Assembly: GCA_028695965.1 (NCBI GenBank)
Contig: JAQVHZ010000005.1
Location: 28,204 to 92,203 of the forward strand
Source of the DNA: Thermoguttaceae bacterium
Lineage (GTDB): Bacteria > Planctomycetota > Planctomycetia > Pirellulales > Thermoguttaceae
Length of the DNA: 64,000 nt
Reading direction: 5' to 3'
Shown here: piece by piece, positions 32,735 through 41,571 of the stretch
How the letters are laid out: each line of letters starts with the position of its first letter
Numbering within the stretch: position 1 is the first letter of the stretch
Translations under genes and position numbers: made by a program
The notes under the pieces: model-generated
Databases searched by the model: none
What the model saw: only the letters and a program-made list of their open reading frames with translations
Told to the model about the DNA's origin: nothing

Positions 32735-33283
32735 ATGACGACCTCATCATTGACAGGCAAAGAAGTTTTATTAGGCGTTTGCGGAGGGATTGCCGCTTAT
32801 AAAGCCGCTTCTCTTACTAGTTTTCTGGCGAAGTCTGGAGCGGGAGTAACGGTCCTTATGACGGAGTCGGCGACGAAACTTGTCGGACCGAAGACTTTTG
32901 AAGCGTTGACGAGGCGTCCAGTCGCGACGACTATGTGGGAAACGAATCTTGTTCATCCGCATATAGAGCTTGCGCGTCAAGCGGACGTCTTCTGCATTGC
33001 GCCCGCTACTGCTAATATCATGGCGAAGGCGGCTTGGGGCGTTGCAGACGACCTGATGAGCTCGACGATTCTCGCGTTCAGCGGAAAATTACTGATGGCG
33101 CCCGCGATGAACACGGTTATGTGGGAAAAGCCGGCGACGCAGCGGAATTTTAAGACGCTTCAAGAGGACGGGGTGATTATGCTTGGACCTGAATCGGGGC
33201 GTCTGAGCTGCGGAGAGGCGGGTTCCGGACGAATGATTTCTCCTGAGGCAATCTTTGATGCGATCGTCGCCGCGTTAGGCTAA
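32735..33283 (+). CDS. coaC: Phosphopantothenoylcysteine decarboxylase (stand-alone CoaC flavoprotein)
   Basis: A 182-residue FMN protein of coenzyme A synthesis. GVCGGIAAYKA is the flavin-binding start. HPHIELARQAD contains the catalytic histidine (near residue 70), PAMNTVMWE the substrate clamp, and LSCGEAGSGRM the conserved cysteine loop. In most bacteria CoaC is fused to CoaB; here the frame stops after the decarboxylase domain and no CoaB domain follows within the window, so the ligase must be encoded elsewhere. Confidence 0.93.
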   Translation: MTTSSLTGKEVLLGVCGGIAAYKAASLTSFLAKSGAGVTVLMTESATKLVGPKTFEALTRRPVATTMWETNLVHPHIELARQADVFCIAPATANIMAKAAWGVADDLMSSTILAFSGKLLMAPAMNTVMWEKPATQRNFKTLQEDGVIMLGPESGRLSCGEAGSGRMISPEAIFDAIVAALG

Positions 33284-33447
33284 AACTCAACTATCGAGAG
33301 AAAATTTTTTCTTTTGAAGGGGAATTTTCTCAACGAAGGGAAGGAGAACGGAGACAAGCCGAGCGAACTTTTTTCATTTTGAAATTCGATTTATTGAGAA
33401 ATTAAAGCTCTTTTTATTAAAATTTGTAAAATTTCTGAAAAACTCAC

Positions 33448-33475
33448 TTGTCTATCTCGAAATCCCTGTTACATT
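33448..33475 (+). promoter_or_regulatory. Probable promoter of the S10 operon
   Basis: TTGTCT (33448-33453), 16 bases, TACATT (33470-33475), within an AT-rich stretch (33300-33480). It would give a leader of about 380 bases before rpsJ. Confidence 0.55.
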
Positions 33476-33481
33476 GTTCTG

Positions 33482-33863
33482 AACGTTACAAATTACCGAC
33501 GGCAAAGAACGTTGATACGCGCCAATTGAAGTTCTTATCGTTCAAAGCGCAACAAAGTCGCTCTCAGATGGAGAGCCCCGGCGACGGTTAGAAAACTTTC
33601 CCGGTTGAACTTTGAATCAGCGTTAGTTGTAAAGAAACCTGAGTCAGTACCCCGAGGTTAACGTAAGTCGGCGACTGTAACTGTAATCACTTCAAAAGAA
33701 ATCTTCGAGTAATCAAGCGCAGGAAGCTCTGAAGCGACCTTGCGCGATTTGAGAAGTAAGTTTAAAAAAGCGTCACGTTACGCGTCTTGTGGCAAATCCC
33801 GAGACGACTGTCAGACGGCAAATGATATTTGTCAACTAGGTTACGAAAGTACGGAGAATTACA
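33482..33863 (+). promoter_or_regulatory. Long hairpin-rich leader of the S10 operon
   Basis: No gene is seen in these bases. Several hairpins are: GCTCTC/GAGAGC (33560-33565 with 33571-33576), AACCT/AGGTT near 33636-33659, TCAA-GCGCA-GG with CC-TGCGC-TTGA (33713-33752), CGTCT/AGACG (33782-33806) and CAAAT/ATTTG (about 33819-33831) close to the rpsJ start. In other bacteria ribosomal protein L4 binds such a leader to control the operon. Whether that holds here is unknown. Confidence 0.4.
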
Positions 33864-34193
33864 GTGTCGACTTCCGGCAACGATATTATCAGAATTAGAA
33901 TGGAAGCCTACGATTACGCCGCTCTCGATCAAAGCGCGATGGAAATCGTTGAAACCGCCAAACGCACCGGCTCGATCGTTCGAGGGCCGATTCCCCTTCC
34001 GACCCGCAGAGAAATTTACACCATCCTTTCGAGCCCTCACGTTGATAAAAAAGCTCGTCAACAATACGAAATTCGCACGCACAAGCGCGTTATCGATATC
34101 GTGCAAGCGACGGCCAAGACGATCGACGCTCTCAATAAGCTGAGTCTTCCCGCCGGCGTTGATATTAAAATCAAAGCTACTGGCGCTCGTTGA
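33864..34193 (+). CDS. rpsJ: 30S ribosomal protein S10
   Basis: A 109-residue protein of the small-subunit head. Typical segments are [28 protein letters not shown] and the loop [19 protein letters not shown], then RTHKRVIDI. The start is GTG 33864 with GGAG 9 bases upstream; no earlier in-frame ATG fits. It is the first gene of the S10 cluster, which then runs in the normal order through rpsQ. Confidence 0.97.
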   Translation: MSTSGNDIIRIRMEAYDYAALDQSAMEIVETAKRTGSIVRGPIPLPTRREIYTILSSPHVDKKARQQYEIRTHKRVIDIVQATAKTIDALNKLSLPAGVDIKIKATGAR

Positions 34194-34292
34194 TCGACAT
34201 AATCATTAATCGTACCGGTCTTCACGAATAAAACGGACCGCAATGCGAATTAGGTATCTGTCTGAATAAGACAAATAAAGGAATCAAAAGAT

Positions 34293-35012
34293 ATGGGTAT
34301 CGGTTTACTTGGACAAAAACTCGGAATGAGCCAATTATACACCGAACAGGGAGAAGTGATCCCTGTTACCGTAATTCAAGCCGGGCCGTGCTGCGTTCTT
34401 CAAGTGAAAACGCTTGAGCGCGACGGATACGAAGCGGTGCAACTTGGTTTCAAAGACAAGCCGCGTCGTCTCGCTCGCCGCAGCGAACGCGGTCATGTCG
34501 CCAACATCGACAGCAAGCGTCAAAAGGCCGCGATCGCGTCCGGCGCGGCAGCTGCGAAGAAGGCTGAATGCGAACCGAAACGTTTTGTTCGCGAATTCCG
34601 CGGCAGCGTTGAAGGCGTTGAAGTTGGTCAAAACTTCGACGTTGAACTTTTCAACGACGTTCTTGCGGTCGACGTTACGGCGACCAGCAAGGGGCGCGGT
34701 ACTTCTGGCGTTATGAAGCGTCATAATTTTGCTGGACAACACGCTACGCACGGCGTCAAGAAATGCCACCGTCACCTTGGCGGCACCGGCTGCAGCTCGT
34801 CTCCGGGCCGCACGCCGAAAGGCAAGAAGATGCCCGGACGTTACGGAAACGCTCGCTGCACAGTTCGTAATCAAAAAGTAGTCGTTGTCGATAAAGAAAA
34901 TAATTTGCTTGTTATTCGTGGGGCTGTTCCTGGACCGACCGGCGCTTTTGTCTCGATTCGTCCGACCAATAAGTTGCCGGCGCCAAAGCATAACAAGTGG
35001 CGTCTTGCCTGA
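34293..35012 (+). CDS. rplC: 50S ribosomal protein L3
   Basis: A 239-residue protein that helps nucleate 50S assembly. It opens GIGLLGQKLGMSQLYTEQGEVIPVTVI and carries the long loop GTSGVMKRHNFAGQHATHGVKKCHRHLGGTG near the peptidyl transferase centre. It has a Lys/Ala/Glu insert at about 70-100 that makes it a little longer than E. coli L3. AAGGA lies before ATG 34293. Confidence 0.97.
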   Translation: MGIGLLGQKLGMSQLYTEQGEVIPVTVIQAGPCCVLQVKTLERDGYEAVQLGFKDKPRRLARRSERGHVANIDSKRQKAAIASGAAAAKKAECEPKRFVREFRGSVEGVEVGQNFDVELFNDVLAVDVTATSKGRGTSGVMKRHNFAGQHATHGVKKCHRHLGGTGCSSSPGRTPKGKKMPGRYGNARCTVRNQKVVVVDKENNLLVIRGAVPGPTGAFVSIRPTNKLPAPKHNKWRLA

Positions 35013-35078
35013 TCGTAGGTCAGGGGATATCGTTTCGTTTACGATAACAATCAAACATACAACAGTATTGACAATAAA

Positions 35079-35708
35079 ATGACTAATTTACCGATTTACG
35101 ACAAGACCGGCGCACAAGTTGGCGAGTATGTGATCGACCTCGAAGCTCTTGCTCCGAAGATCAGCAAGCAGCTCCTGCACGACGCCGTTGTTATGTATCA
35201 AACGAACCTTCGTCAAGGTTCGGCTAAAACGAAGTCTCGCGCGGAAGTCGCCGGCACGAGAAAAAAGATGTACCGTCAGAAGGGCACGGGCAACGCTCGC
35301 GCCGGTCATAAGCGCAGCGGCGTTCGCCGCGGCGGCGGACATATCTTCGCCAAGGCTCCGAAAGACTGGACCTACCGTATGCCTCGCAAGGCTTTGAAAG
35401 CCGCCACGCGTATGGCTATGGCAGAAAAGGTTCGCGGCGACTATGTTAAGTTAATCGACGCTTTCGAAATGGACGCTCCTAAGACCAAGGAAGCCGCTGC
35501 GATTCTCGCTAATATGAAGTTTGATCGCACCGTCCTGCTCGTCGTTGGCGATTACGATAAGAACGTCTATCTGAGCGTTCGGAACATTCCCAAGGTTCAG
35601 GTTCTTCCTGTTTCCGATTTGAACGCTTACGAAATTCTTCGTCCGAAAAATCTCTTGGTAACCAAGTCGGCGATGGAAAAGTTTATTGAAACTCGCGTTT
35701 CCAAGTGA
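35079..35708 (+). CDS. rplD: 50S ribosomal protein L4
   Basis: A 209-residue protein lining the exit tunnel. The extended loop is seen in TRKKMYRQKGTGNARAGHKRSGVRRGGGHIF. In many bacteria L4 also represses its own operon by binding the leader. The ribosome site before ATG 35079 is weak. Confidence 0.97.
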   Translation: MTNLPIYDKTGAQVGEYVIDLEALAPKISKQLLHDAVVMYQTNLRQGSAKTKSRAEVAGTRKKMYRQKGTGNARAGHKRSGVRRGGGHIFAKAPKDWTYRMPRKALKAATRMAMAEKVRGDYVKLIDAFEMDAPKTKEAAAILANMKFDRTVLLVVGDYDKNVYLSVRNIPKVQVLPVSDLNAYEILRPKNLLVTKSAMEKFIETRVSK

Positions 35709-35760
35709 GTTGGCTTACGTGAAGGTTTGATAAACAAGAGAAGAAGGTAAGGATAGTAAA

Positions 35761-36078
35761 ATGCCTCAATGCAAAGACGTTACCGATACGAAGCTCGCCC
35801 TTGAGCCGTATCAGATTATTATTCGCCCGATCGTGACCGAGAAAGCGTTCCACAACTCGTCGGCGAGAAACACGTACACCTTTGAAGTCCACAAGTTGGC
35901 TTCTAAGTCCGCCGTCAAAGACGCCATCGAGGCTCTTTACGACGTCAAGGTCGTCGCTGTAACGACTCAAAACCGCAAAGGTAAGAAACGCCGCACACGT
36001 CAAGGCGTTGGTTACACGCGAACTTGGAAAAAAGCTATGGTCACATTGGACAGCGAGCATCGTCTCGACCTCTATTGA
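35761..36078 (+). CDS. rplW: 50S ribosomal protein L23
   Basis: A 105-residue protein at the tunnel exit, the docking site for trigger factor and SRP. The core is IIIRPIVTEKAF and YTFEVHKLASKSAVKDAIEALYDVKVVAVTT, followed by a basic loop. About 10 extra residues precede the usual start. Purine-rich AAGGATAG lies upstream of ATG 35761. Confidence 0.96.
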   Translation: MPQCKDVTDTKLALEPYQIIIRPIVTEKAFHNSSARNTYTFEVHKLASKSAVKDAIEALYDVKVVAVTTQNRKGKKRRTRQGVGYTRTWKKAMVTLDSEHRLDLY

Positions 36079-36128
36079 TAACGGCCGACTTTAGCAGACT
36101 TTAAACAGTGAAATAAAGAGTAATAAAC

Positions 36129-36986
36129 ATGGGTATTCGACGATATAAACCGAACAACGCGGGTCGGCGAAATATGAGCGTCAGCAACTTTGCCGAACTG
36201 ACTAAGGGCGCGAAGCCTGAAAAGAGCTTGCTTCGCCCGAAGAAGCGTTGCAGCGGTCGTAACAATCAAGGTGTTATCACCGTTCGTCATCGCGGCGGCG
36301 GGCATAAGCGCCAGATCCGTTTGATCGACTACCGTCGCAACAAGGACGGTATGGTCGCCACGGTCGATTCGATTCAATATGATCCTAACCGCACGGCGCG
36401 TATCGCGCTGCTCGTCTATGAAGACGGCGAAAAGCGCTATATCATCGCTCCGGAAGGATTGACGGTCGGTATGCAGGTCGTCTCCGGCCCCGACGCTGAA
36501 CCTCGCGTTGGAAACTGCTTGCCTTTGACCAAGATTCCGCTTGGTTCCGAAATTCACAATATCGAGCTTCGTCCTGGTCGCGGCGCTTGTATGTGCCGCA
36601 GCGCCGGAACTAACGCGACGCTCCTCGCGCGCGAACACGGCTGGGCTCAGCTCACGATGCCGAGCGGCGAAATCCGTCGTGTTCCTGCGGCGTGCCGCGC
36701 GGTCATCGGCGTCGTCGGGAACGGCGAACAGATGAACATCGTTCTCGGTAAAGCGGGTCGTTCTCGTTGGCTTGGACGTCGTCCTACAGTCCGCGGCGCC
36801 GCAATGAACCCGATCGATCACCCGCATGGCGGCGGCGAAGGGCGCACCAAGGGCGGTCGTCATCCCGTCTCCCCGACCGGCAAGCCGACCAAGGGCACTT
36901 CGACGCGCAGACACAAGAAGCCTTCGAACAAGGCGATCATTCGCCGTCGTCGCAGCCGTCGTTACGGTCTGTTGAAACTTTCCTGA
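36129..36986 (+). CDS. rplB: 50S ribosomal protein L2
   Basis: A 285-residue protein needed for subunit joining and peptidyl transfer. It starts [16 protein letters not shown]; the conserved [16 protein letters not shown] is near residues 220-236, including the essential histidine. The C-terminus is basic. A hairpin-rich gap follows before rpsS. Confidence 0.98.
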   Translation: MGIRRYKPNNAGRRNMSVSNFAELTKGAKPEKSLLRPKKRCSGRNNQGVITVRHRGGGHKRQIRLIDYRRNKDGMVATVDSIQYDPNRTARIALLVYEDGEKRYIIAPEGLTVGMQVVSGPDAEPRVGNCLPLTKIPLGSEIHNIELRPGRGACMCRSAGTNATLLAREHGWAQLTMPSGEIRRVPAACRAVIGVVGNGEQMNIVLGKAGRSRWLGRRPTVRGAAMNPIDHPHGGGEGRTKGGRHPVSPTGKPTKGTSTRRHKKPSNKAIIRRRRSRRYGLLKLS

Positions 36987-37003
36987 TAATAGCGAAACGG
37001 TTT

Positions 37004-37066
37004 AAAGTCGCGAGGGCGACGCGAACGTTGTTCCATCGTTCGAGACGTTCCTCGCGGACCGGTTTT
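37004..37066 (+). promoter_or_regulatory. Long hairpin in the rplB-rpsS gap
   Basis: GTCGCGAGG (37007-37015) pairs with CCTCGCGGAC (37050-37059) with a single bulge, and within it CGAACG (37022-37027) pairs with CGTTCG (37037-37042). The two stems stack almost without interruption. No T run follows, so it looks like a processing or regulatory structure inside the operon. Confidence 0.5.
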
Positions 37067-37103
37067 CACAACTTAAATCAACTGAAAACTAAACGGATTC
37101 TCA

Positions 37104-37370
37104 ATGAGCAGATCAATTAAAAAAGGTCCGTATGTCGATGAAAAACTTTTCGCTAAGATCGAAAAGCTAGATCAACAAGGCAAAAAAGAGCCCGTCAAGA
37201 CGTGGGCTCGCGCTTGTACGATCGTCCCTGAATTTGTCGGACATACTTTCCTCGTTCATAATGGCAAGGCGTTTCTCAAAGTGTTCGTAACCGAAGAAAT
37301 GGTCGGTCACAAGCTTGGCGAATTCTCCTTGACGCGTCTTTTCCGCGGACATGGCGGTAAAGGCAAGTAA
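37104..37370 (+). CDS. rpsS: 30S ribosomal protein S19
   Basis: An 88-residue protein of the small-subunit head. [44 protein letters not shown] and [20 protein letters not shown] are all canonical. ATG 37104 is preceded by only a weak ribosome site. rplV starts 17 bases downstream. Confidence 0.97.
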   Translation: MSRSIKKGPYVDEKLFAKIEKLDQQGKKEPVKTWARACTIVPEFVGHTFLVHNGKAFLKVFVTEEMVGHKLGEFSLTRLFRGHGGKGK

Positions 37371-37387
37371 TACGAAAAGGCGCTAAT

Positions 37388-37735
37388 ATGCAAGAATATA
37401 CCGAATTTCCTCAATACCGCGCAGTCCACAAATATGCGACGATCAGCGCGCAAAAAGTTCGCGTTTTTGCCGACCTTATCCGGGGCAAGTACGCCGACGA
37501 AGCGATAACGCTTCTCGAATGCTACCCGAATCGCGGCGCTCGTATGCTTGAAAAAGTTCTGAAAAGCGCGATGCACAACGCCGAAGATCTCGGCAATCCA
37601 GACATTGAAAGCCTCGTTATCGCGGACGTTCGCGTTGACGAAGGTCCGATGCAGCGCCGCTGGCGCGCCGGTTCTCGGGGCGTCTCGACGATCATCAAGA
37701 AGCGTTCGAGTCACATCAGCGTTGTTTTAGAGTGA
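37388..37735 (+). CDS. rplV: 50S ribosomal protein L22
   Basis: A 115-residue tunnel protein. The N-terminal helix AQKVRVFADLIRGKYADEAITLLECYPNRGARMLEKVLKSAMHNAE and the C-terminal loop VDEGPMQRRWRAGSRG followed by SHISVVL are typical. AAGG lies just upstream of ATG 37388. Confidence 0.97.
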   Translation: MQEYTEFPQYRAVHKYATISAQKVRVFADLIRGKYADEAITLLECYPNRGARMLEKVLKSAMHNAEDLGNPDIESLVIADVRVDEGPMQRRWRAGSRGVSTIIKKRSSHISVVLE

Positions 37736-37799
37736 TAGAAACCAACACAAAGGCAAGACTTTTCGGAGTCCCCTTTAAATACGAGGAATACGCTTAGAC

Positions 37800-38582
37800 A
37801 TGGGTCAAAAAGTCAATCCGGTCGCGTTTCGAGTCGGCGTCATGGAAGGTTGGAAGAGCCGTTGGTACGCTCCTAAAAAGGAATTTTCCGCCCTCCTCAT
37901 CGAAGATAAGAAGATCCGCGACTACATTAAGAAACGAACTGATAAAGTCTCCGACCACGGTCGTCGAGATCAATCAGACGCCGATGGCAGCGGCGCTCGC
38001 CGATCGCACAACAAAGAGCAGTTGAGCTATCCGGGCATTGCCAAAATTGAGATCGAACGTACTCGCGACGAAGTTCGCGTCGTTGTCGTCAGTTCCCAGC
38101 CCGGCCGCTTGATCGGCAACAAGGGCGCGAACGTCGAATTGCTTCAAAGCGAGCTTCAAGCGCTCACGGGACGTCGAATCAATCTCAAGATCGAAGAAGA
38201 AAAGAATCCTGAACTTGTCGCGCAACTAGTTGCTGAAGACATTGCCGATCAGCTTGTCAAACGCGCTTCCTTCCGTCGCGTTATGAAAAACGCGATGCAC
38301 CGAGCGATGGAAAAGGGCGCCAAGGGCATTAAGATTCAGTTGTCCGGTCGTCTCGGCGGAGCTGAAATGGCTCGTACCGAAAAGCAATCGGTTGGATCGA
38401 TTCCGCTTTCGACGTTGCGCGCAAAAATTGATTACGGCTTCCAAGAAGCCAAGATCGCGCAAGGTCATATCGGAATTCAAGTTTGGATTAATCAAGGCGA
38501 ATATAGCGAGGACGATAACAATGGCCAGAATGCCGAAAAGAGTCAAGCACCGAAAAATCCAAAGAGGACGTATAAAAGGTAA
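37800..38582 (+). CDS. rpsC: 30S ribosomal protein S3
   Basis: A 260-residue protein of the small-subunit head and mRNA entry helicase. It begins GQKVNPVAFRVGVMEGW. A lineage-specific polar insert of about 25-30 residues (roughly 47-75, Asp, Arg, Ser and His rich) precedes GIAKIEIERT. The KH-domain loop is QPGRLIGNKG in place of the usual RPGIVIGRKG. The C-terminal domain is normal up to about residue 240. The last 20 residues are encoded in bases that also code for the start of rplP, a 62-base overlap. GAGG precedes ATG 37800. Confidence 0.95.
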   Translation: MGQKVNPVAFRVGVMEGWKSRWYAPKKEFSALLIEDKKIRDYIKKRTDKVSDHGRRDQSDADGSGARRSHNKEQLSYPGIAKIEIERTRDEVRVVVVSSQPGRLIGNKGANVELLQSELQALTGRRINLKIEEEKNPELVAQLVAEDIADQLVKRASFRRVMKNAMHRAMEKGAKGIKIQLSGRLGGAEMARTEKQSVGSIPLSTLRAKIDYGFQEAKIAQGHIGIQVWINQGEYSEDDNNGQNAEKSQAPKNPKRTYKR

Positions 38583-38937
38583 CGCGACCCGCGGTCAAGC
38601 GGTATGTTTCGGCGGCTACGGTCTTCAAGCGCTTGAAGGCGGCTGGATCAGCGCCGCGACGATCGAAGCGGGACGTATTGCCGCGCAACAGTACCTCCGT
38701 GGCGGCGGTAAGTTGTACATCCGCATCTTCCCGAATAAATCGATTACGTCGATTCCGCTCGAAACGCGTATGGGTAAAGGTAAGGGCGAGCCGGATTACT
38801 GGGCTGCAGTCGTTCGACCTGGTACGATCATGTATGAAGTTTCCGGCGTTCAAGAAGAAACCGCAAAGCTTTGCTTCAACCGTTTGGCTCATAAGATGCC
38901 GATCAAATGCCGTATGATCGGTCGTAAAATGATCTGA
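38521..38937 (+). CDS. rplP: 50S ribosomal protein L16
   Basis: A 138-residue protein near the A site. The start is taken as ATG 38521, 8 bases after GAGGA; the protein then opens with MPKRVKHRKIQRGRIKGNATRG at residue 4, the usual L16 start. The frame is open further upstream, but that part is the rpsC gene. GLQALEGGWISAATIEAGRIA and RMGKGKGEPDYWAAVVRPG are canonical. The first 62 bases overlap the end of rpsC. Confidence 0.96.
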   Translation: MARMPKRVKHRKIQRGRIKGNATRGQAVCFGGYGLQALEGGWISAATIEAGRIAAQQYLRGGGKLYIRIFPNKSITSIPLETRMGKGKGEPDYWAAVVRPGTIMYEVSGVQEETAKLCFNRLAHKMPIKCRMIGRKMI

Positions 38938-39056
38938 CGACGCTCCGAGCTTGAGTCGTTTGCGTCTGTGAGCGGCTCTGGCTCTCCGGTTCACGTTGCC
39001 CTTGAATTCGAGGCGCGCGGCGACGCGGTCAGCTTCGAGGAAGAGTTGAGAATAAA

Positions 39057-39245
39057 ATGAAGGCTAAAGAGATTAGAGAAATGAGCGAAGAGCAACGCGA
39101 CAGCTTGCTCAGACAAACAATCGACAAGTTGTTCAAACTTCGCGTCCAAGCTCGTATGGAACGCTTGGATTCTCCGAGTGAAGTCGGCAAAGCGAAGAAA
39201 CTGATCGCTCAAATCAAAACCATTCAACAAGAAATCAAAGGTTAA
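39057..39245 (+). CDS. rpmC: 50S ribosomal protein L29
   Basis: A 62-residue two-helix protein at the tunnel exit. It begins MKAKEIREMSEEQRDSLL and ends in the second helix VGKAKKLIAQIKTIQQEIKG, the usual size and pattern. A 119-base gap separates it from rplP, wider than in most bacteria. Confidence 0.94.
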   Translation: MKAKEIREMSEEQRDSLLRQTIDKLFKLRVQARMERLDSPSEVGKAKKLIAQIKTIQQEIKG

Positions 39246-39305
39246 GAAAGATTTCGAAGTTCGCGTTGCCGCGCACCTAGAGACGCTTTCATAGCGAGGA
39301 CATAT

Positions 39306-39563
39306 ATGCCTAAGATGAAGTTGGTCGGCGTCGTTAAATCCGACAAAATGAAGAAGACCCGACGAGTTGAGATTCCGCGTCTCAAGAAGTATCCGAAGTA
39401 CGGCAAATACGTTCGCACTCGAACTGTCTGCTACGTTCACGACGAAAACGACGAATCCGCTTGCGGCGACGTCGTTGAAATCGAAGAAAGCCGTCCGACG
39501 TCCAAGCTGAAGCGTTGGACGCTCGTAAGCATTGTGAAAAAAGCGGAGAAGATTGGCGGCTGA
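39306..39563 (+). CDS. rpsQ: 30S ribosomal protein S17
   Basis: An 85-residue OB-fold protein of the 30S body. LVGVVKSDKMKKTRRVEI, the basic loop RLKKYPKYGKYVRT and ACGDVVEIEESRPTSKLKRWTLVSIV are the family pattern (variant of the usual RPLSKTKRW). It is the last gene of the S10 part of the cluster. Confidence 0.96.
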   Translation: MPKMKLVGVVKSDKMKKTRRVEIPRLKKYPKYGKYVRTRTVCYVHDENDESACGDVVEIEESRPTSKLKRWTLVSIVKKAEKIGG

Positions 39564-39666
39564 ACCTTTTGCTCTTGCAGAAAGGAAGTCGTCGGCCTGT
39601 TGGGCGGATAGAATCGCCACAGGTACTAACCAGAAAATAACCCCTTAGTGGAAGCGAGTAAGAACC

Positions 39667-40035
39667 ATGATTCAAATGCAAACTCGTTTGGAATCCGCGG
39701 ACAACACAGGCGCTAAAGAACTGCAGTGCATTAAAGTGTTAGGCGGGACCCACCGCCGTACCGCCGGGCTCGGCGATATTGTTGTTTGTTCCGTGAAATC
39801 GGTAATTCCGGGAAGCCAAATTAAAAAAGGCCAAATTGTCAGAGCTGTAATCGTTCGCACGAAGCAGCCTACGCGTCGAGAAGACGGCAGCTATATCAAG
39901 TTCGATTCGAACGCCGCCGTTTTGGTCGACAACGACAAGAACCCGCGCGGGACTCGTATTTTTGGCGCCCTTGGTCGTGAACTGCGCGACCTCGGCTTTA
40001 TGAAGATTGTCAGTCTTGCGAGCGAGGTGGTCTGA
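39667..40035 (+). CDS. rplN: 50S ribosomal protein L14
   Basis: A 122-residue protein at the subunit interface. [31 protein letters not shown]-like [14 protein letters not shown] and [14 protein letters not shown] are canonical. The stop codon is one base from the rplX start, so the two are tightly coupled. Confidence 0.98.
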   Translation: MIQMQTRLESADNTGAKELQCIKVLGGTHRRTAGLGDIVVCSVKSVIPGSQIKKGQIVRAVIVRTKQPTRREDGSYIKFDSNAAVLVDNDKNPRGTRIFGALGRELRDLGFMKIVSLASEVV

Positions 40036-40036
40036 T

Positions 40037-40372
40037 ATGCGTATCAAAACTCAAGACAAAGTCGTCGTCCTCTCCGGCAAGGATCGAGGTAAGGAAGGCA
40101 AAGTCATGGCCGTTGACCGCGAAGCCGGTAAAGTAACGGTGGAGGGCGTCAACGAAGTCAAGCGACACGTTCGTCGTTCGCAGCGTAATATGCAAGGCGG
40201 ACGCCTTTCTAAGAACATGCCGGTTCCGGTCGGCAAAGTCATGTTCGTTTGCCCGTCCTGCAACAAGCCGACGCGCGTTGGATATAAATTCGACGAGGCC
40301 GGCAAAAAGGTTCGTTTCTGCAAGAAATGCGAAGCCGTTGTTGTAGAAGCCCCGTATACTAAAAAACGTTAA
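40037..40372 (+). CDS. rplX: 50S ribosomal protein L24
   Basis: A 111-residue assembly-initiator protein. It starts at ATG 40037, one base after the rplN stop, with MRIKTQDKVVVLSGKDRGKEGKV (the KOW motif). A C-terminal CPSC (with FCKKC) pair suggests a zinc site, as in many bacteria. Upstream frame extension is simply the end of rplN. Confidence 0.97.
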   Translation: MRIKTQDKVVVLSGKDRGKEGKVMAVDREAGKVTVEGVNEVKRHVRRSQRNMQGGRLSKNMPVPVGKVMFVCPSCNKPTRVGYKFDEAGKKVRFCKKCEAVVVEAPYTKKR

Positions 40373-40389
40373 TGCACAGGTAGAACGTC

Positions 40390-40944
40390 ATGACGCCTAG
40401 ACTTTTAGAAAAATATAAAACTGAAATAGTCCCCAGTTTGACTAAAAAACTGGGTAAAACGAACATTCACTCCGTGCCGAAACTCGAAAAGATCGTCGTG
40501 AATATGGGCGTCGGCAGCGCCATCCAAGATAAGAAATACTTGGAAGAAGCCCTCGACGTTTTGACCATCATTACCGGTCAAAAGCCGATTATCACGACCG
40601 CTCGACGCTCGATCGCAGGTTTCCGTCTTCGCGAAGGCATGAACATCGGCTGCAAAGTCACGCTTCGCGGCGCGCGTATGTACGAATTTATGGATCGTCT
40701 GATCTCGATCATACTTCCTCGCGTACGCGACTTCCGCGGCTTGAATCCGAACAGCTTCGACAAGCGCGGTAATTACAACCTGGGTCTGGCCGAACAATTG
40801 GTCTTCCCGGAATTGAATCCTGACAAATACACGAAGAGCCAGGGTATGAATATTACATTCGTAACCAACGTCGACAGCGACGACGAAGCTCGTGAACTCC
40901 TTCGTGAATTTGGCACGCCTTTTAAGACTGTTAACGAACGCTAA
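40390..40944 (+). CDS. rplE: 50S ribosomal protein L5
   Basis: A 184-residue 5S-rRNA-binding protein. [46 protein letters not shown] and [12 protein letters not shown] [18 protein letters not shown] match the family. Normal length and order. Confidence 0.98.
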   Translation: MTPRLLEKYKTEIVPSLTKKLGKTNIHSVPKLEKIVVNMGVGSAIQDKKYLEEALDVLTIITGQKPIITTARRSIAGFRLREGMNIGCKVTLRGARMYEFMDRLISIILPRVRDFRGLNPNSFDKRGNYNLGLAEQLVFPELNPDKYTKSQGMNITFVTNVDSDDEARELLREFGTPFKTVNER

Positions 40945-40970
40945 TCGCTGGAATAAGGTAAACGAGAACA

Positions 40971-41156
40971 ATGGCAAGTAAAGCAAAAATCAATAAGGCT
41001 AATCGGAAGCCCAAATTCAGCACCCGTCGCGAAAGTCGTTGCAAGGTTTGCGGTCGTCCGCGCGCGGTATATCGAAAATTTGGTCTCTGCCGTATTTGCT
41101 TCCGCGAGAAGGCGGACAAAGGTCTTATTCCTGGCGTTAAAAAAGCGAGTTGGTAG
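40971..41156 (+). CDS. rpsN: 30S ribosomal protein S14, zinc-binding (type Z)
   Basis: A 61-residue protein, the short zinc-binding form. [23 protein letters not shown] provides the four cysteines, and the end [11 protein letters not shown] is typical. rpsH starts 20 bases later behind an AAGGAG ribosome site. Confidence 0.97.
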   Translation: MASKAKINKANRKPKFSTRRESRCKVCGRPRAVYRKFGLCRICFREKADKGLIPGVKKASW

Positions 41157-41175
41157 TACAAAGGAGAACTGAAAA

Positions 41176-41571
41176 ATGATGACCGATCCCATTGCAGATA
41201 TGTTGACTCGTATCCGCAACGCTATTAAAGTCGAACACCAAACTTTGGACGTTCCCTTTTCGAAACTCAAGCTCGGCGTTGTCGACGTTTTGAAACGCGA
41301 AGGATATATCTGGAACTACGAAGTTGTTGAAGATACCCCGTGCAATAAGATTCGTATCCAGTTGAAGTACAGCACAAGCGGCGAACGCGTTATTCAATGC
41401 ATCAAGAAGATCAGCAAGCCTGGTCGCCGCTACTACTGCGGACCCAAAGATCTACATCCTGTCCTCAACGGTCTTGGAATCAGCATTCTCAGCACGAACG
41501 TCGGCGTTATCAGCGACCGCGAAGCTCGCGCCCAAAATGTTGGCGGCGAAGTCCTTTGCGAAGTTTGGTAA
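41176..41571 (+). CDS. rpsH: 30S ribosomal protein S8
   Basis: A 131-residue 16S-rRNA-binding protein. DPIADMLTRIRNAIKVEHQTLDVPFSK and the end GLGISILSTNVGVISDREARAQNVGGEVLCEVW are canonical. Two ATGs (41176 and 41179) are adjacent; AAGGAG at 41161 suits either. A 417-base gap follows, unusual at this point in the spc cluster. Confidence 0.97.
   Translation: MMTDPIADMLTRIRNAIKVEHQTLDVPFSKLKLGVVDVLKREGYIWNYEVVEDTPCNKIRIQLKYSTSGERVIQCIKKISKPGRRYYCGPKDLHPVLNGLGISILSTNVGVISDREARAQNVGGEVLCEVW

Noticed and set aside
33620..33700. Resemblance to a cobalamin riboswitch core (GCGACTGTAACTG)
   Set aside because: Only a few bases match; the other conserved B12-box elements and pairings are missing, and the downstream genes are ribosomal.
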